Below are positions 48,049 through 57,404 of a stretch of DNA of 64,000 nucleotides, in pieces. Source of the DNA: Pusillibacter faecalis (GTDB lineage: Bacteria; Bacillota; Clostridia; Oscillospirales; Oscillospiraceae); assembly GCF_018408705.1 (NCBI RefSeq), contig NZ_AP023420.1, positions 930,001-994,000 on the forward strand, read 5' to 3'. The position numbers were made by a program, and so were the translations under genes. The number at the start of each line of letters is the position of its first letter. The stretch's first letter is position 1. The notes below the pieces were generated by a model that saw only the letters and a program-made list of their open reading frames with translations, ran no database searches and had not been told where the DNA came from.

Positions 48049-50010
48049 TTATGCGCTGTGCCGGACCTCAACAACGCGGATGATTCCGTCACTGCTGGCA
48101 TAAAGGTTTGCGGTGTCCGCGTAATCCAGCGCCGCGTCCAGCGTGATCCAGCTATTGCTGTCCCGGTTGTAGCATAGAACATTGGCAGGTACTGTATAGC
48201 TCCGACCGCCAACAAGAACCGAGCTCTTTTCAATCCATGCGCTCTTGGACACGTTGGCCAGCTCGTTGAGCGCCACCATGCTGGAAAATCCAGTGCCGCC
48301 GCGGTTGATGGTTGCGGCCACATAATCTCCGCCCTGGAAGTTGTAGCGCATATGGAATGCTTTGGTTCGACCGCTGTCACCATTGCCGTATTCCACGCCG
48401 ATGCAGTCCTGATCCTCGTCATCCACAGTCCAGAACACCCGGCCATAGATGGTAGTGCTGTCACGGCTGCCTCTGAGAACAATCAGATCGACCTCGCCGG
48501 CCCAGTTAGCCCTTGCGTAGGTAATTTCGCCGCTGGGCACGCTGCCGCTGGTCAGCTGGCTGAGGTTAATCAGCGAGCCGTCCATGAAGACCATCACATT
48601 CTCCGCCAAATTCCGGTTCCCCAGCTTCCTGCCGCTTACATCCAGGTCGCCGTTCAATCCGCCGCTGAGCTTGGACAGAGAGACGCCTGCCGAGCTGGTA
48701 GAGGAAATCCGCACCACCTGGCCGTTGAATGCGCCATCAGCAGAGCCTGCCAGGGAAACGGTCGTGCCGCCGCAGAACATTTGAACCGTGCCACTGTCAG
48801 AGACCACGCCGACTGCATTGCCGCGGGCCCCGTTTGTACCGTTGGACTGCACAGCGCCTGCCACTTGGCCGTCTGCCGTCAGCAGCAGCGTCATCTGGTC
48901 GCCGGGCTTGAATTTTGAGAGTGTGTCCAGCGCAGAGGGCAGGACGCTCAGCTCCGTACCGCCCAGCACCGTAATCTTAGTCGGAGCACTGGGATTGGGC
49001 GTGCAGGCCTCGTAATACACCGTTACACGAGTGTCGCAGACCCGGATGGTGTTGGTTGCAGAGCTGTAGGTTGCCACGTCATGCTTCCGCAGATCCTTTA
49101 CGGTTGCCAGGGTTCCGTTTTTGTAGATGGTGTAGGTATTGTTGCCTGCCAGTGCGCCAAAGCCGGCAGCAGAACCGTCCTCATAGACCACAATGGCCGA
49201 GGATGCCGTACCGGCATTGCCGCTGGTAAGGGGCAGGAATGTCAGTGCCTTGCCGTTCATAGAGACCACATAGCCTTTGGCACCCACCAAAGAAGTGGAG
49301 GCCACAGGGTGTGCCATGGTATAGGTCTCCTTTGTGGTCTTCATCTGACCGGTGCTGCCATCCACAGAGAGAAGCTCTGTCTCCTCGCTCAGCGTGTACT
49401 CTACGCCTCCCTCTCCCGCAGAATCTGCCTGCAGAAGGTTTACAAACAACCGCGCAGCTTGGGCGCGAGTCAGCGGTGCGCTGCCGCTGACCGTCATGCC
49501 CTCCGTCAATCCGGCGACAGATGCCATGGCCATATAGCTGTCCGGCCACACGCCGCCGATTTTGTCATCCTTGTAGCCCAGAAGGCGCAGGAGAATCGTA
49601 ACCGCCTGTCCCACGGTAACGGTTCGATCGGGATAAAAACGACCGTCCGGATAGCCGGCGATGATCTCCTTGCCCTTGGCCGCCATATTGATGTAACCCG
49701 CAGCCCAGTGAGAGGGCTTCACATCCGGGAACACCGTGATGGTGTTATAGAGTCCCAGCTCATTCTCCGCGCCCAGGGCATACACTGCCATTTTGCAAAA
49801 CTGGGCCCGGGTCAACTGTTGGTTGGGCCGAAAGGTACCGTCACTGTATCCGTCCAGAACTCCCATCAGCCGCAGGGTTTCCACCGCCAGAGCCGTGCTC
49901 CGGTCCGACACGTCGGAAAATCTGGTGGTGTCAGCCGCACCTGACGGAATCGTCAGAATTCCAAGTGTCATGACCATGGCCAGCACAGCTGCACAAAGTC
50001 TTTTTCTCAT
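48049..50010 (-). CDS. SLH-domain cell-surface protein in the exporter operon
   Basis: The 653-residue protein has a signal peptide (1 to about 26, cleavage after SGAA-like), three N-terminal SLH repeats (about 30-190; FSDVSDRSTALAVETLRLMG, FPDVKPSHWAAGYINMAAKG, VWPDSYMAMASVAGL), then about 450 residues of beta-rich repeats without a family I know. It should be wall-bound. ATG 50010 has AGGAGGAGAG; the frame to 50046 is upstream. It starts 36 nt after the exporter permease, so it is the last gene of that operon, an unusual partner for a MacAB system. Confidence 0.83.
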   Translation of the reverse strand: MRKRLCAAVLAMVMTLGILTIPSGAADTTRFSDVSDRSTALAVETLRLMGVLDGYSDGTFRPNQQLTRAQFCKMAVYALGAENELGLYNTITVFPDVKPSHWAAGYINMAAKGKEIIAGYPDGRFYPDRTVTVGQAVTILLRLLGYKDDKIGGVWPDSYMAMASVAGLTEGMTVSGSAPLTRAQAARLFVNLLQADSAGEGGVEYTLSEETELLSVDGSTGQMKTTKETYTMAHPVASTSLVGAKGYVVSMNGKALTFLPLTSGNAGTASSAIVVYEDGSAAGFGALAGNNTYTIYKNGTLATVKDLRKHDVATYSSATNTIRVCDTRVTVYYEACTPNPSAPTKITVLGGTELSVLPSALDTLSKFKPGDQMTLLLTADGQVAGAVQSNGTNGARGNAVGVVSDSGTVQMFCGGTTVSLAGSADGAFNGQVVRISSTSSAGVSLSKLSGGLNGDLDVSGRKLGNRNLAENVMVFMDGSLINLSQLTSGSVPSGEITYARANWAGEVDLIVLRGSRDSTTIYGRVFWTVDDEDQDCIGVEYGNGDSGRTKAFHMRYNFQGGDYVAATINRGGTGFSSMVALNELANVSKSAWIEKSSVLVGGRSYTVPANVLCYNRDSNSWITLDAALDYADTANLYASSDGIIRVVEVRHSA

Positions 50011-50045
50011 ATACTCTCCTCCTGATACTATATCTGTCGGCCGCA

Positions 50046-51299
50046 TTACTCGGCTCTCAATGCCTCCACAGGCTGGAGCTTAGACGCCTTGGCCGCAGGG
50101 TAGATGCCGAACAAAACCCCAAGTGCCACGGACAGTGCAAATGCCGCCGCCGTCACCCACAGAGGGGGGAACACTGTGATCTGCACCAAAAATGTACTGA
50201 GCACCACACTGCCAAGGGTGCCCACGGCGATACCCACCAGCCCGCCGATTCCGCAGAGCATGGCCGCCTCAATCAAGAACTGTGCCACAATGCTGGCTCG
50301 TTGGGCGCCAATGGCCCGTCGGATGCCGATCTCCCGGGTTCGCTCTGTAACAGTCACCAGCATAATATTCATAATGCCAATACCGCCTACCAGCAAGGAG
50401 ATCGCCGCAATCCCGCCTAAAATCAGGCTTAACTGGGTCAGGTACTCGTTCTGATAGTCCTGCCACTGATTCTCCGAGGAGACGTCATAGCTGCCATTGC
50501 TCCCCACCAGGCCCTTGAGGAATCCTCCCAGCTGAGGGATAATCTCATTCAAGTTCACATTGTCCTTTGCCTTCACTGTGAACTGGCTGGGGGCCTCTCC
50601 TCCTAAAAGCCGCCGGGCAGTGTAGGGGAAGGCGATAAAGTTGTCAATGGTGCTGGTGGCGGCCGACTCCTCGCTGAGGCGACTGCCGTAAACCCCTACT
50701 ACCAGGAAGGGGTTTCCATTAACCTGCAATTCCTTTCCCACAGGGTCTGCAGAGCCAAAAAAGGTCTTTGCCGCCTGGGCGCCTATCACGCACACCTGGT
50801 TATAATTCTTCATATCCAAATATGCAAGGTCCCGCCCTTTGGCCAGGGTCAGGTTACTGCATGCGCTGTACTGGTCGCTGACGTAGTACAGACTCGGCGG
50901 CATCTCACCGGTGATATTCCCATTTTCATCCCAGCTGTACTCCATATTGGCGGTGGACTTGGTCCCATAGGATACGGTGGCGTTGACATTGCCCTGTGGA
51001 GTCACGCCGTCGATATACTGCCGCATCCCGTTACAGTAGTTATAAAGATTCGGGAAATAGTCCGGCGCCAAGCTGTTGCCCTCTTCGTCATAGGAATAGG
51101 ACCAGATATAGACGCTGATGCGGTTGCTGCCCATGGCCGCGTATTGCTGGCGGGTAAACTCTTTCATGCCCTCCAGCACGGAGACGATGGTCATCACCGC
51201 TGCGATGCCGATAAAAATACCAAGAATCGTCAGAGTTGACCGGCCTTTTTTCCCCCAGATGGATTTCCATGCCATTTTGAATGCCTGCATGATGTTCAC
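50046..51299 (-). CDS. MacB/FtsX-family ABC permease
   Basis: The 417-residue protein has one N-terminal helix (LTILGIFIGIAAVMTIVSVL), a large external MacB periplasmic-core-like domain (about 40-280) and three C-terminal helices with the FtsX pattern (LSLILGGIAAISLLVGGIGIMNIMLVTVTERTREIGIRRAIGAQ). Such transporters export lipoproteins, peptides or drugs by a mechanotransmission action with an adaptor. GTG 51299 is the best start, 10 nt after AGGAGG, overlapping the ATPase stop by 4 nt; TTG 51305 and ATG 51290 are alternatives. Confidence 0.9.
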   Translation of the reverse strand: MNIMQAFKMAWKSIWGKKGRSTLTILGIFIGIAAVMTIVSVLEGMKEFTRQQYAAMGSNRISVYIWSYSYDEEGNSLAPDYFPNLYNYCNGMRQYIDGVTPQGNVNATVSYGTKSTANMEYSWDENGNITGEMPPSLYYVSDQYSACSNLTLAKGRDLAYLDMKNYNQVCVIGAQAAKTFFGSADPVGKELQVNGNPFLVVGVYGSRLSEESAATSTIDNFIAFPYTARRLLGGEAPSQFTVKAKDNVNLNEIIPQLGGFLKGLVGSNGSYDVSSENQWQDYQNEYLTQLSLILGGIAAISLLVGGIGIMNIMLVTVTERTREIGIRRAIGAQRASIVAQFLIEAAMLCGIGGLVGIAVGTLGSVVLSTFLVQITVFPPLWVTAAAFALSVALGVLFGIYPAAKASKLQPVEALRAE

Positions 51300-51997
51300 A
51301 GCCAATCCACCTCCTGGACCTGGTCCTCCACGATCCTGCCGTCCGTCAGCCTCACGCAGCGCCGGGCAGTGGCGGCAATGCCATTATCGTGGGTAATCAA
51401 AATTACGGTGGTCCCCTCCCGGTTCAGCTTCTGGAGGAAGGCGAGCACCTCCAGGCCCGTCCGGGAGTCCAGCGCGCCTGTGGGTTCATCCGCCATGACA
51501 ATGGAGGGATTCGCGGCAATGGCCCGCGCAATCGCCACCCGCTGCTGCTGGCCGCCGGACATCTGGGTGGGCCGGTGCTTCACCCGTTCGGCAAGCCCCA
51601 CCCTCTCCAGAGCGGCCAGGGCCATCTCCCGGCGGTCATCCGCAGAGACCCCTTGGTAGACCAAAGGCAGCTCCACATTTTCCAGCACAGTCAGGTCCTG
51701 AATCAGATTATACTGCTGGAAAATAAATCCGATCTCCTTGTTGCGGATGCGGGAGAGCTCCTTGTCCGTCAGCTCCCGGACGTCGGTGCCGTTTAGAAAA
51801 TAATCTCCGCGAGTGGGAATATCCAGACAGCCCAGCACATTCATCATCGTGGACTTGCCAGAGCCGGATTGCCCCACAATCGCCACAAACTCCCCCCGCT
51901 CAATTTCCAGCGAAACGCCATCCAGCGCCCGAACCTCACTTTCCAGGCCCTCACTGTATATTTTATAGACGTTCCGCAGCTCAATCAGCTTTGCCAT
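51296..51997 (-). CDS. MacB-type ABC ATPase
   Basis: The 233-residue ATPase has Walker A GQSGSGKST, Q-loop FIFQQYNLIQDLTVLENV, signature MSGGQQQRVAIARA, Walker B IVMADEPTGALD and H-loop ITHDNGIA, the LolD/MacB subfamily. The frame is open to 52267, but ATG 51997 begins the family N terminus MAKLIELRNVYK and lies 4 nt after the adaptor stop. Confidence 0.94.
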   Translation of the reverse strand: MAKLIELRNVYKIYSEGLESEVRALDGVSLEIERGEFVAIVGQSGSGKSTMMNVLGCLDIPTRGDYFLNGTDVRELTDKELSRIRNKEIGFIFQQYNLIQDLTVLENVELPLVYQGVSADDRREMALAALERVGLAERVKHRPTQMSGGQQQRVAIARAIAANPSIVMADEPTGALDSRTGLEVLAFLQKLNREGTTVILITHDNGIAATARRCVRLTDGRIVEDQVQEVDWL

Positions 51998-52001
51998 AGC
52001 G

Positions 52002-53684
52002 TCAACCCCAGGTGCTGGCGGACTGCATCTGTGTGAAGACCACGGTGCCCTCTTCCACGCCGGACTTGATCTCCACGTTATAGTTGTCCTGGATGCCGAT
52101 CTCGACCGGAACCGCCCAGTAGCCCTCGGGAATCTCCTCTTCCACGAAGGGCACCTCAATGGCGTTGTCCGGCCTGTCGCCCTGCACATAGACCACAGTA
52201 GCCATAGAACCATCTTCCATAGTGACCGTGCGCACCGCCTGCAGAGGCAGTACCAGGCAGTTATCATTCTGGCTGGCGATCAGGGTGTAGTTGATGCTGC
52301 TGTTGACCTGCAGCGTTCCCTCATAGTTATCGGCAGTGATCGTCATGGGGTAGGTCGCCACGCCGTTGTTGACGGTGCTGGAGAGGCTGACGCTCTCCAC
52401 CGTCCCAGTTGCCAAGGTATCCCACTGGTTCAAATCCACCATCATACCCGCCTTGACATAGCTGATATTCCGCTCATCCACCGTGGCGCTGACGGTCAGG
52501 GTAGAAGTGTCAGAAATGGTCACGATGGGGTTTTGAGTATTGATCTCATCACCGGGCTGAAGTGTCAGTCCAATCACTGTGCCGTCAATCGGTGCCACGG
52601 CGCTACAGTTGGCCAGGTTCTTCTCTGCCTTTTCCAGCTCTTCCTGCGCAGTTTCCAGGCTCTGCTGAATGTTGAACATCTCATTTTCGCTGCTCTCACC
52701 GTCGATCTGCACCAGAACCTGTCCCGCAGAAACCTGCAGATAGTCCACCAGGTTGTTGACCAGAATCGTGCCGTTGACCGTGGACTTCAAATCTGTGGTC
52801 CGGTAATACTCCAGCTTTCCAGGCTCGTAAGGATAGACGGTCTCTCCATCCACCGTGACCGTGGCAGAGGCCACCATCTCCGCTGTCAGAGCCCCCTCGT
52901 TATCCACCAGAATCTCCGCAGAAAACAGTTTGGAGCCCTCCGGGGTAATCCGGCTGACCATATGTACCGCCTCCACAGTGCCGGAGATTGTGGTCATCAG
53001 AGTGGGGACGGAGACCTCCACCTTCTGCCCTACATACAGATCACCGGCATAGGCATAGCTATAATACTGCTCCAGGCGCATTTTCGTGTCGTCATTGAGC
53101 TGCGCCACAACGGTCCCCTTGGAAATCTCCTCACCGGGATTCAATTTCGGTGCATCCTCTCCCAGCATAATCTTACCGGCGTGCGGCGCCGTCAGGTTCA
53201 GCCCCGCGATATCCTTTTGCAGGGCGGAAAGCTGCTTTTCATAGCCCGCGACATCCGCGCGCGCTTTATCCACAGCTGTACGCGCCGCAGGAGAGTCTAC
53301 CGTAAACAGAGGGTCCCCTGCCGTTACCTGCTGTCCCTCTGTCACAAATACCTCAGACATGGTACCGGCAGTGGTGATGGTAATGGCCTCGCTGTTCTTT
53401 GCGCGGGTCATACCGCTGCCCTCCACTGTGGCAGTAATCGAGCCGTACTGCACCTCCGCGGTCATGATCTCGGTCTCCGTCTTGCCCCCAGAGCCGCCAA
53501 AGATTTTGTACAGCATCAAGCCTGCCGCTGCCAGAATCGCCAGAATGATTATCCAGCGGATCAAACGCCGCCGCTTTTTTCGAGGCATATTCTTCCATTT
53601 CTGTTTCAGGGAGGACTTTTCCGGTTCCGTCTGCGGTTCCAGCTCAGGGGTAAGCTGTTCCTCTCTTTCCATGACTTCAGACAT
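52002..53684 (-). CDS. HlyD/MacA-type membrane-fusion adaptor
   Basis: The 560-residue protein has a basic stretch and one membrane helix (about 44-62, WIIILAILAAAGLMLYKIF), then biotinyl-lipoyl halves, a short coiled coil (SSENEMFNIQQSLETAQEELEKAEKNL split across about 325-355) and beta-barrel domains to the C terminus. It links the ABC pump to the wall side. ATG 53684 has AAGGAG 8 nt upstream. It is the first gene of the four-gene exporter operon. Confidence 0.9.
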   Translation of the reverse strand: MSEVMEREEQLTPELEPQTEPEKSSLKQKWKNMPRKKRRRLIRWIIILAILAAAGLMLYKIFGGSGGKTETEIMTAEVQYGSITATVEGSGMTRAKNSEAITITTAGTMSEVFVTEGQQVTAGDPLFTVDSPAARTAVDKARADVAGYEKQLSALQKDIAGLNLTAPHAGKIMLGEDAPKLNPGEEISKGTVVAQLNDDTKMRLEQYYSYAYAGDLYVGQKVEVSVPTLMTTISGTVEAVHMVSRITPEGSKLFSAEILVDNEGALTAEMVASATVTVDGETVYPYEPGKLEYYRTTDLKSTVNGTILVNNLVDYLQVSAGQVLVQIDGESSENEMFNIQQSLETAQEELEKAEKNLANCSAVAPIDGTVIGLTLQPGDEINTQNPIVTISDTSTLTVSATVDERNISYVKAGMMVDLNQWDTLATGTVESVSLSSTVNNGVATYPMTITADNYEGTLQVNSSINYTLIASQNDNCLVLPLQAVRTVTMEDGSMATVVYVQGDRPDNAIEVPFVEEEIPEGYWAVPVEIGIQDNYNVEIKSGVEEGTVVFTQMQSASTWG

Positions 53685-53776
53685 GATCACTTCTCCTTCA
53701 TCGGTTGATATTGCAATGACATCTTCGGACGGCGCATCCTTCGCCTGTAATCCAAGAAATGCCTGGTTCGCCGAGT

Positions 53777-53795
53777 GTACTATTTATGCTAGTAC
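53777..53795. promoter_or_regulatory. 6-7-6 palindromic operator candidate
   Basis: GTACTA (53777-53782) and TAGTAC (53790-53795) are perfect inverted copies. It lies about 90 nt before the adaptor gene, overlapping a poor -10-like TACTAG with TTGTTG 17 nt upstream on the minus strand. It may be the operator of the exporter operon. Confidence 0.4.
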
Positions 53796-53886
53796 AGTCC
53801 ATCAGAGAATACAACAACAAAACGGTTACAGTTTCAAGCGGTCCTTCCTCTTTACAGGGCTGCATCGGGCCAGCAAAAGTCCATTA

Positions 53887-53922
53887 AAAAAACCGCTTTC
53901 CATGTTGGGAAAGCGGTTTTTT
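53887..53922 (-). terminator. terminator after the TRAP permease
   Basis: A 15-bp perfect stem (53887-53901 with 53908-53922) and an A/T tract on both sides. Confidence 0.9.
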
Positions 53923-53932
53923 CGGGCTGCTG

Positions 53933-55957
53933 TCAAGCAGCCATGCGCTTGGCAGTGGCCCGCTGATACATCAGCACCGCCGCTACCAGCACCAGCCCCG
54001 TCACATCGGTCAGCGTGCCAGGAATCAGCATGCCTAAGCCGCCTGCCACCAGCACAATCCGCATCAGCGGATTGAGGGGGCGGTACAGGAAGCCATTCAG
54101 AGCCGCAGCCACGCCGAAAATTCCCAACAGGGCACTGATGCAGATCTGCACCACTTGGAAGGGGCTGCTCACATTGACAAACAGCATCTGAGGATTCATG
54201 GCAAAGATATAGGGTACAATGAACGCCGCAATCGCAAGCTTTGTTGCGTTGATACCCGTCCGCATGGGATCAGCCTTGGCAATTGCGCTGCCGGCATAGG
54301 CCGCCAGGGCCACCGGGGGCGTGATGTCCGCCACAATGCCAAAATAGAACACGAAGAAGTGCGCCGCCATTTTGGTGACACCGATGGAGGGGTCCATCAG
54401 AATCGGGGCGCAGGTGGCCGCCATGATGCAGTAGTTGGCGGTGGTGGGCACGCCCATGCCCAGCACAATGCAGCAGAGCATTGTCAGCACCAGCGCAATC
54501 ATCATATGGCCTCCAGAGAGGTTCACAATTGCGCTGAGCAGCTTGGAGGCAAGGCCCGTCACGGTAATGCAGCCGGAAATAATGCCGGCCACACCACAGG
54601 CCACAGCCACTGTGATAGAGCCTTTCGCACCGCTCTCCAGTGCGTCTACAATTTTGACAGGCGTGAGGAAATTGCTGCGATCCGGGTTCTTTGTGGCAAT
54701 CGTAATTACATTGTCCAAGAGGCCCACACCAATAGCCGCCACAATCGCAATCGCCGCAGAGAAGGCCATGGTATACATGTTGGTGGAAACCATGACCACC
54801 AGGATGACCAGGGGCAGCAGCAGATAGATTCTGGGCAGCAGGTGGCTCATCCGGGGCAGCTGATCCTTTGGAATGCCCTTTAAGCCCAGTTTCTTGGCCT
54901 CCAGGTGTACGGCGATATAGATGCCGGCAAAATACAGCACTGCCGGTAGAATAGCACGCATGGCAATCGTGCCATAGGGCTCGCCGGTGAACTCCGCCAT
55001 CAGGAAGGCAGCGGCGCCCATGATAGGAGGCATGATTTGTCCGCCAGTAGAGGCTGCCGCCTCCACCGCGCCGGCAAACTCGCCCTTGTAGCCGGTCTTT
55101 TTCATCATGGGGATAGTGACAGAGCCGGTAGTGACCGTGTTGCCCACAGAGGAGCCGGACACCATTCCACACAGGGCGGAGGAGATGACCGCCACCTTAG
55201 CGGGGCCGCCGGGGGCGGCGCCGGCCAGCGCGTTGGCCAGGTTGATGAAGAACTGTGCAATACCGGTGCGCTCCAAAAACGCGCCGAAGATGATGAACAC
55301 CACGATGAACTTGGCGCACACGTTAATGGGGCCGCCAAAAATACCATTAAAGGTATAGAACATCGTCCGGATGACCTGATAGAAGGCCAACCGAATCTGC
55401 TCTATGCCGAGGGGTGCGCCTCCCATCAGATTGAAGAACGTGTAGACCAGCAGCACGCCGGCAACGCACAGAATCGGCAATCCCACGCATCGCCGGCACA
55501 GCTCAATCAGCGCCAGCACGCCGATCAATCCCACGATCATGTAGAGGTCATTCTGCATGACACGGGCAGACATCCGAATGACCTCGTCAGCGTTGACTGC
55601 GTAGAAGAAGTAGGCCCCGGGGCCGGCGATCAGCAGCACCACGTCGTACCAGGGCAGGTAGTTCACCCGGTTGTCCCCCTTCTTGGCGGGGAACAGCAAA
55701 AAGCCAAACAGCAGGATCAGCCCCACGAAGACGGGCAACCGGACCTCCTGCTTGGTGCTGAGGAATACCGTGTCGATGATGCAGTACAGGGAGAACATCG
55801 CCATCAGAACGCGGATCACCAGTTTCGGAGTTCCCTCCCACAACCGGGTGTTGGATTCCCGGTCGTATTTTTTCATGACGGCTTCCACGTCGGCTGCGCT
55901 GCCGACACTGATGTCTTCCGTCACTTCAGCTTTTGTGTCTTTTTTCCAAAAGCTCAT
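53933..55957 (-). CDS. TAXI-type TRAP transporter fused membrane subunit
   Basis: The 674-residue protein fuses the small (DctQ-like) and large (DctM-like) TRAP membrane subunits, as in TAXI systems. About 40 residues of charged N terminus precede four helices, and then a long series of helices with family motifs such as GMVSGSSVGNTVTTGSVTIP, KTGYKGEFAGAVEAAASTGG, GVPTTANYCIMAATCAPIL and VADITPPVALAAYAG. It imports organic acids or similar using a Na+ or proton gradient. AGGAGGAGAG precedes the ATG. A hairpin separates it from the binding-protein gene. Confidence 0.94.
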   Translation of the reverse strand: MSFWKKDTKAEVTEDISVGSAADVEAVMKKYDRESNTRLWEGTPKLVIRVLMAMFSLYCIIDTVFLSTKQEVRLPVFVGLILLFGFLLFPAKKGDNRVNYLPWYDVVLLIAGPGAYFFYAVNADEVIRMSARVMQNDLYMIVGLIGVLALIELCRRCVGLPILCVAGVLLVYTFFNLMGGAPLGIEQIRLAFYQVIRTMFYTFNGIFGGPINVCAKFIVVFIIFGAFLERTGIAQFFINLANALAGAAPGGPAKVAVISSALCGMVSGSSVGNTVTTGSVTIPMMKKTGYKGEFAGAVEAAASTGGQIMPPIMGAAAFLMAEFTGEPYGTIAMRAILPAVLYFAGIYIAVHLEAKKLGLKGIPKDQLPRMSHLLPRIYLLLPLVILVVMVSTNMYTMAFSAAIAIVAAIGVGLLDNVITIATKNPDRSNFLTPVKIVDALESGAKGSITVAVACGVAGIISGCITVTGLASKLLSAIVNLSGGHMMIALVLTMLCCIVLGMGVPTTANYCIMAATCAPILMDPSIGVTKMAAHFFVFYFGIVADITPPVALAAYAGSAIAKADPMRTGINATKLAIAAFIVPYIFAMNPQMLFVNVSSPFQVVQICISALLGIFGVAAALNGFLYRPLNPLMRIVLVAGGLGMLIPGTLTDVTGLVLVAAVLMYQRATAKRMAA

Positions 55958-56045
55958 ACTCTCTCCTCCTTTAGTGTTCTCTCACGAAGCACATGACGCC
56001 GCGTGCTGTCCGCACGGTCTCATCTGCCTCGTAAAACCGACAGGG

Positions 56046-56072
56046 ACTGCGGCAGAAACGTTCTGCCGCAGT
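56046..56072 (-). terminator. intercistronic hairpin between binding protein and TRAP permease
   Basis: A 12-bp perfect stem (56046-56057 with 56061-56072). Lying between the two genes, it likely raises the ratio of binding protein to permease by attenuation or mRNA protection. Confidence 0.65.
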
Positions 56073-56118
56073 CTCCCGTCCTTTTTTCCGTTGTTTTTAC
56101 GCGATTTTAACGGATGCT

Positions 56119-57168
56119 TTACTTGGTGGGCACCTCAAAGCCCTTCTCAGCGAAGTACTTGGCGGCGCCGGGATGATAAGGCACGTTGGTGACACCGGCG
56201 GCAAACTCCAGATCCAGCTCCTTGCCCTTGTCATGAGAGGCGGCGATGGAATCGGCGTTTTCGAAGATGGTGTAGACGAAGTTGTACACATCCTCCTCGC
56301 TCACGTCGTCCCGGGCGATGACCACGGCGCTGACAGCCACGGTGGTGGCCTCGGGCACGCCGTCATAGGTGCCCTCAGGGATCACATACTTCTCATAGTA
56401 GGGGGAGGTCTCCTGAAGCTTGGCGATGTGCTCGTCGTCCAGGCTCACCAGATAGGTGTCCTTCGCGGTTGCCAGGGAGGCGATAGCCGTGGTGGGGGCG
56501 CCGGCCACCACGAAGGCGGCGTCGATCTTGCCATCCTGCAGGGAGTCAGCACTGTTGCCGAAATCCTGATACTGGGCCTTGATATCGGTCTCATAGTCCA
56601 GGCCATAGGCGCTCAGAATGTCGATGGCGTTGTAGAACACGCCGGAGCCGGAGGCGCCGATGGAGACAGTCTTGCCCGCCAAATCCGCCACAGTCTTGAT
56701 CTCCGGGTCACAGGTGACGATCTGGACCTGCTCCATATAAAGCGCTGCCACAGTGGAGAAGCCGGTGACGGGATAGCCCTCAAACAAGTTGGTGCCGTTA
56801 TAGGCATAGTCCATCACGTCGGACTGGACGAAGCCCAGCTGGGCCGTATTATAGTCCATCTGCTCGATATTGTCCTGGGAGCCGTTGCTAGATACAGCTG
56901 TCACCTTGGTATTGCAGCCGCTGGAAGTGACGGCCTGCGCCAGCACAGTGCCGAAGCCATAGTAGGTTCCCTGCTCGCCGCCGGTGCGGAACTTCAGTTC
57001 TGTGCCGGAGCCAGTCAGGGGAGAGACGTTGGTTCCCGTCTGCTCGGTGGTGGTATCCTGTGTGTTTGCATCCTGCTCGGTCTCATCGGTGGTGGTGTCA
57101 CCGCCGCAGCCAGCCAGGACAGAGGCCATCATGAGAACAGCCATCAGCAAAGATAAAAACTTCTTCAT
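56119..57168 (-). CDS. TAXI-family TRAP solute-binding lipoprotein
   Basis: The 349-residue protein has a lipoprotein signal with lipobox LAGC (Cys21), a Thr/Asp/Gln-rich linker (about 25-48) and a TAXI binding domain (about 55-349; TGGEQGTYYGFGTVLAQAV, QLGFVQSDVMDYAYNG, SIGASGSGVFYNAIDIL). It captures the substrate outside the membrane for the following permease. The ligand is not predictable; characterised TAXI proteins bind glutamate or other acids. Confidence 0.93.
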   Translation of the reverse strand: MKKFLSLLMAVLMMASVLAGCGGDTTTDETEQDANTQDTTTEQTGTNVSPLTGSGTELKFRTGGEQGTYYGFGTVLAQAVTSSGCNTKVTAVSSNGSQDNIEQMDYNTAQLGFVQSDVMDYAYNGTNLFEGYPVTGFSTVAALYMEQVQIVTCDPEIKTVADLAGKTVSIGASGSGVFYNAIDILSAYGLDYETDIKAQYQDFGNSADSLQDGKIDAAFVVAGAPTTAIASLATAKDTYLVSLDDEHIAKLQETSPYYEKYVIPEGTYDGVPEATTVAVSAVVIARDDVSEEDVYNFVYTIFENADSIAASHDKGKELDLEFAAGVTNVPYHPGAAKYFAEKGFEVPTK

Positions 57169-57216
57169 CTCAAATCCTCTTTCCTCGTTTTTTCACGTAG
57201 TCTAGGCTACTTGCAC

Positions 57217-57245
57217 ATCATACCGCAGGCGCCTTCATTTTTCAA
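57217..57245 (-). promoter_or_regulatory. promoter of the TAXI-TRAP operon
   Basis: On the minus strand TTGAAA (57240-57245) and TATGAT (57217-57222) have 17-nt spacing, about 49 nt before the ATG. Confidence 0.65.
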
Positions 57246-57364
57246 GACTTTTTTCCGGTTTCAGCCATTTTTTATGCAGGATGCTATCTTCGGTCTGTCA
57301 TTTTAATCTCCTCGCCTGCGGTTTCCCCCATAATAGTCTGCTCTCTTCAGGGCTGTACGCACGC

Positions 57365-57398
57365 AAGAAAAAGGCCGCCGGAATATCCTCCGGCGGCC
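57365..57398 (-). terminator. terminator of thrS
   Basis: A 10-bp perfect stem GGCCGCCGGA (57373-57382) with 57389-57398, followed by TTTTTCTT on the minus strand, 7 nt after the stop codon. Confidence 0.9.
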
Positions 57399-57404
57399 TC
57401 TTGT

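Noticed and set aside
49081..49944. 287-codon plus-strand open frame
   Set aside because: It is antisense to the SLH protein, whose repeats and signal peptide are clear.
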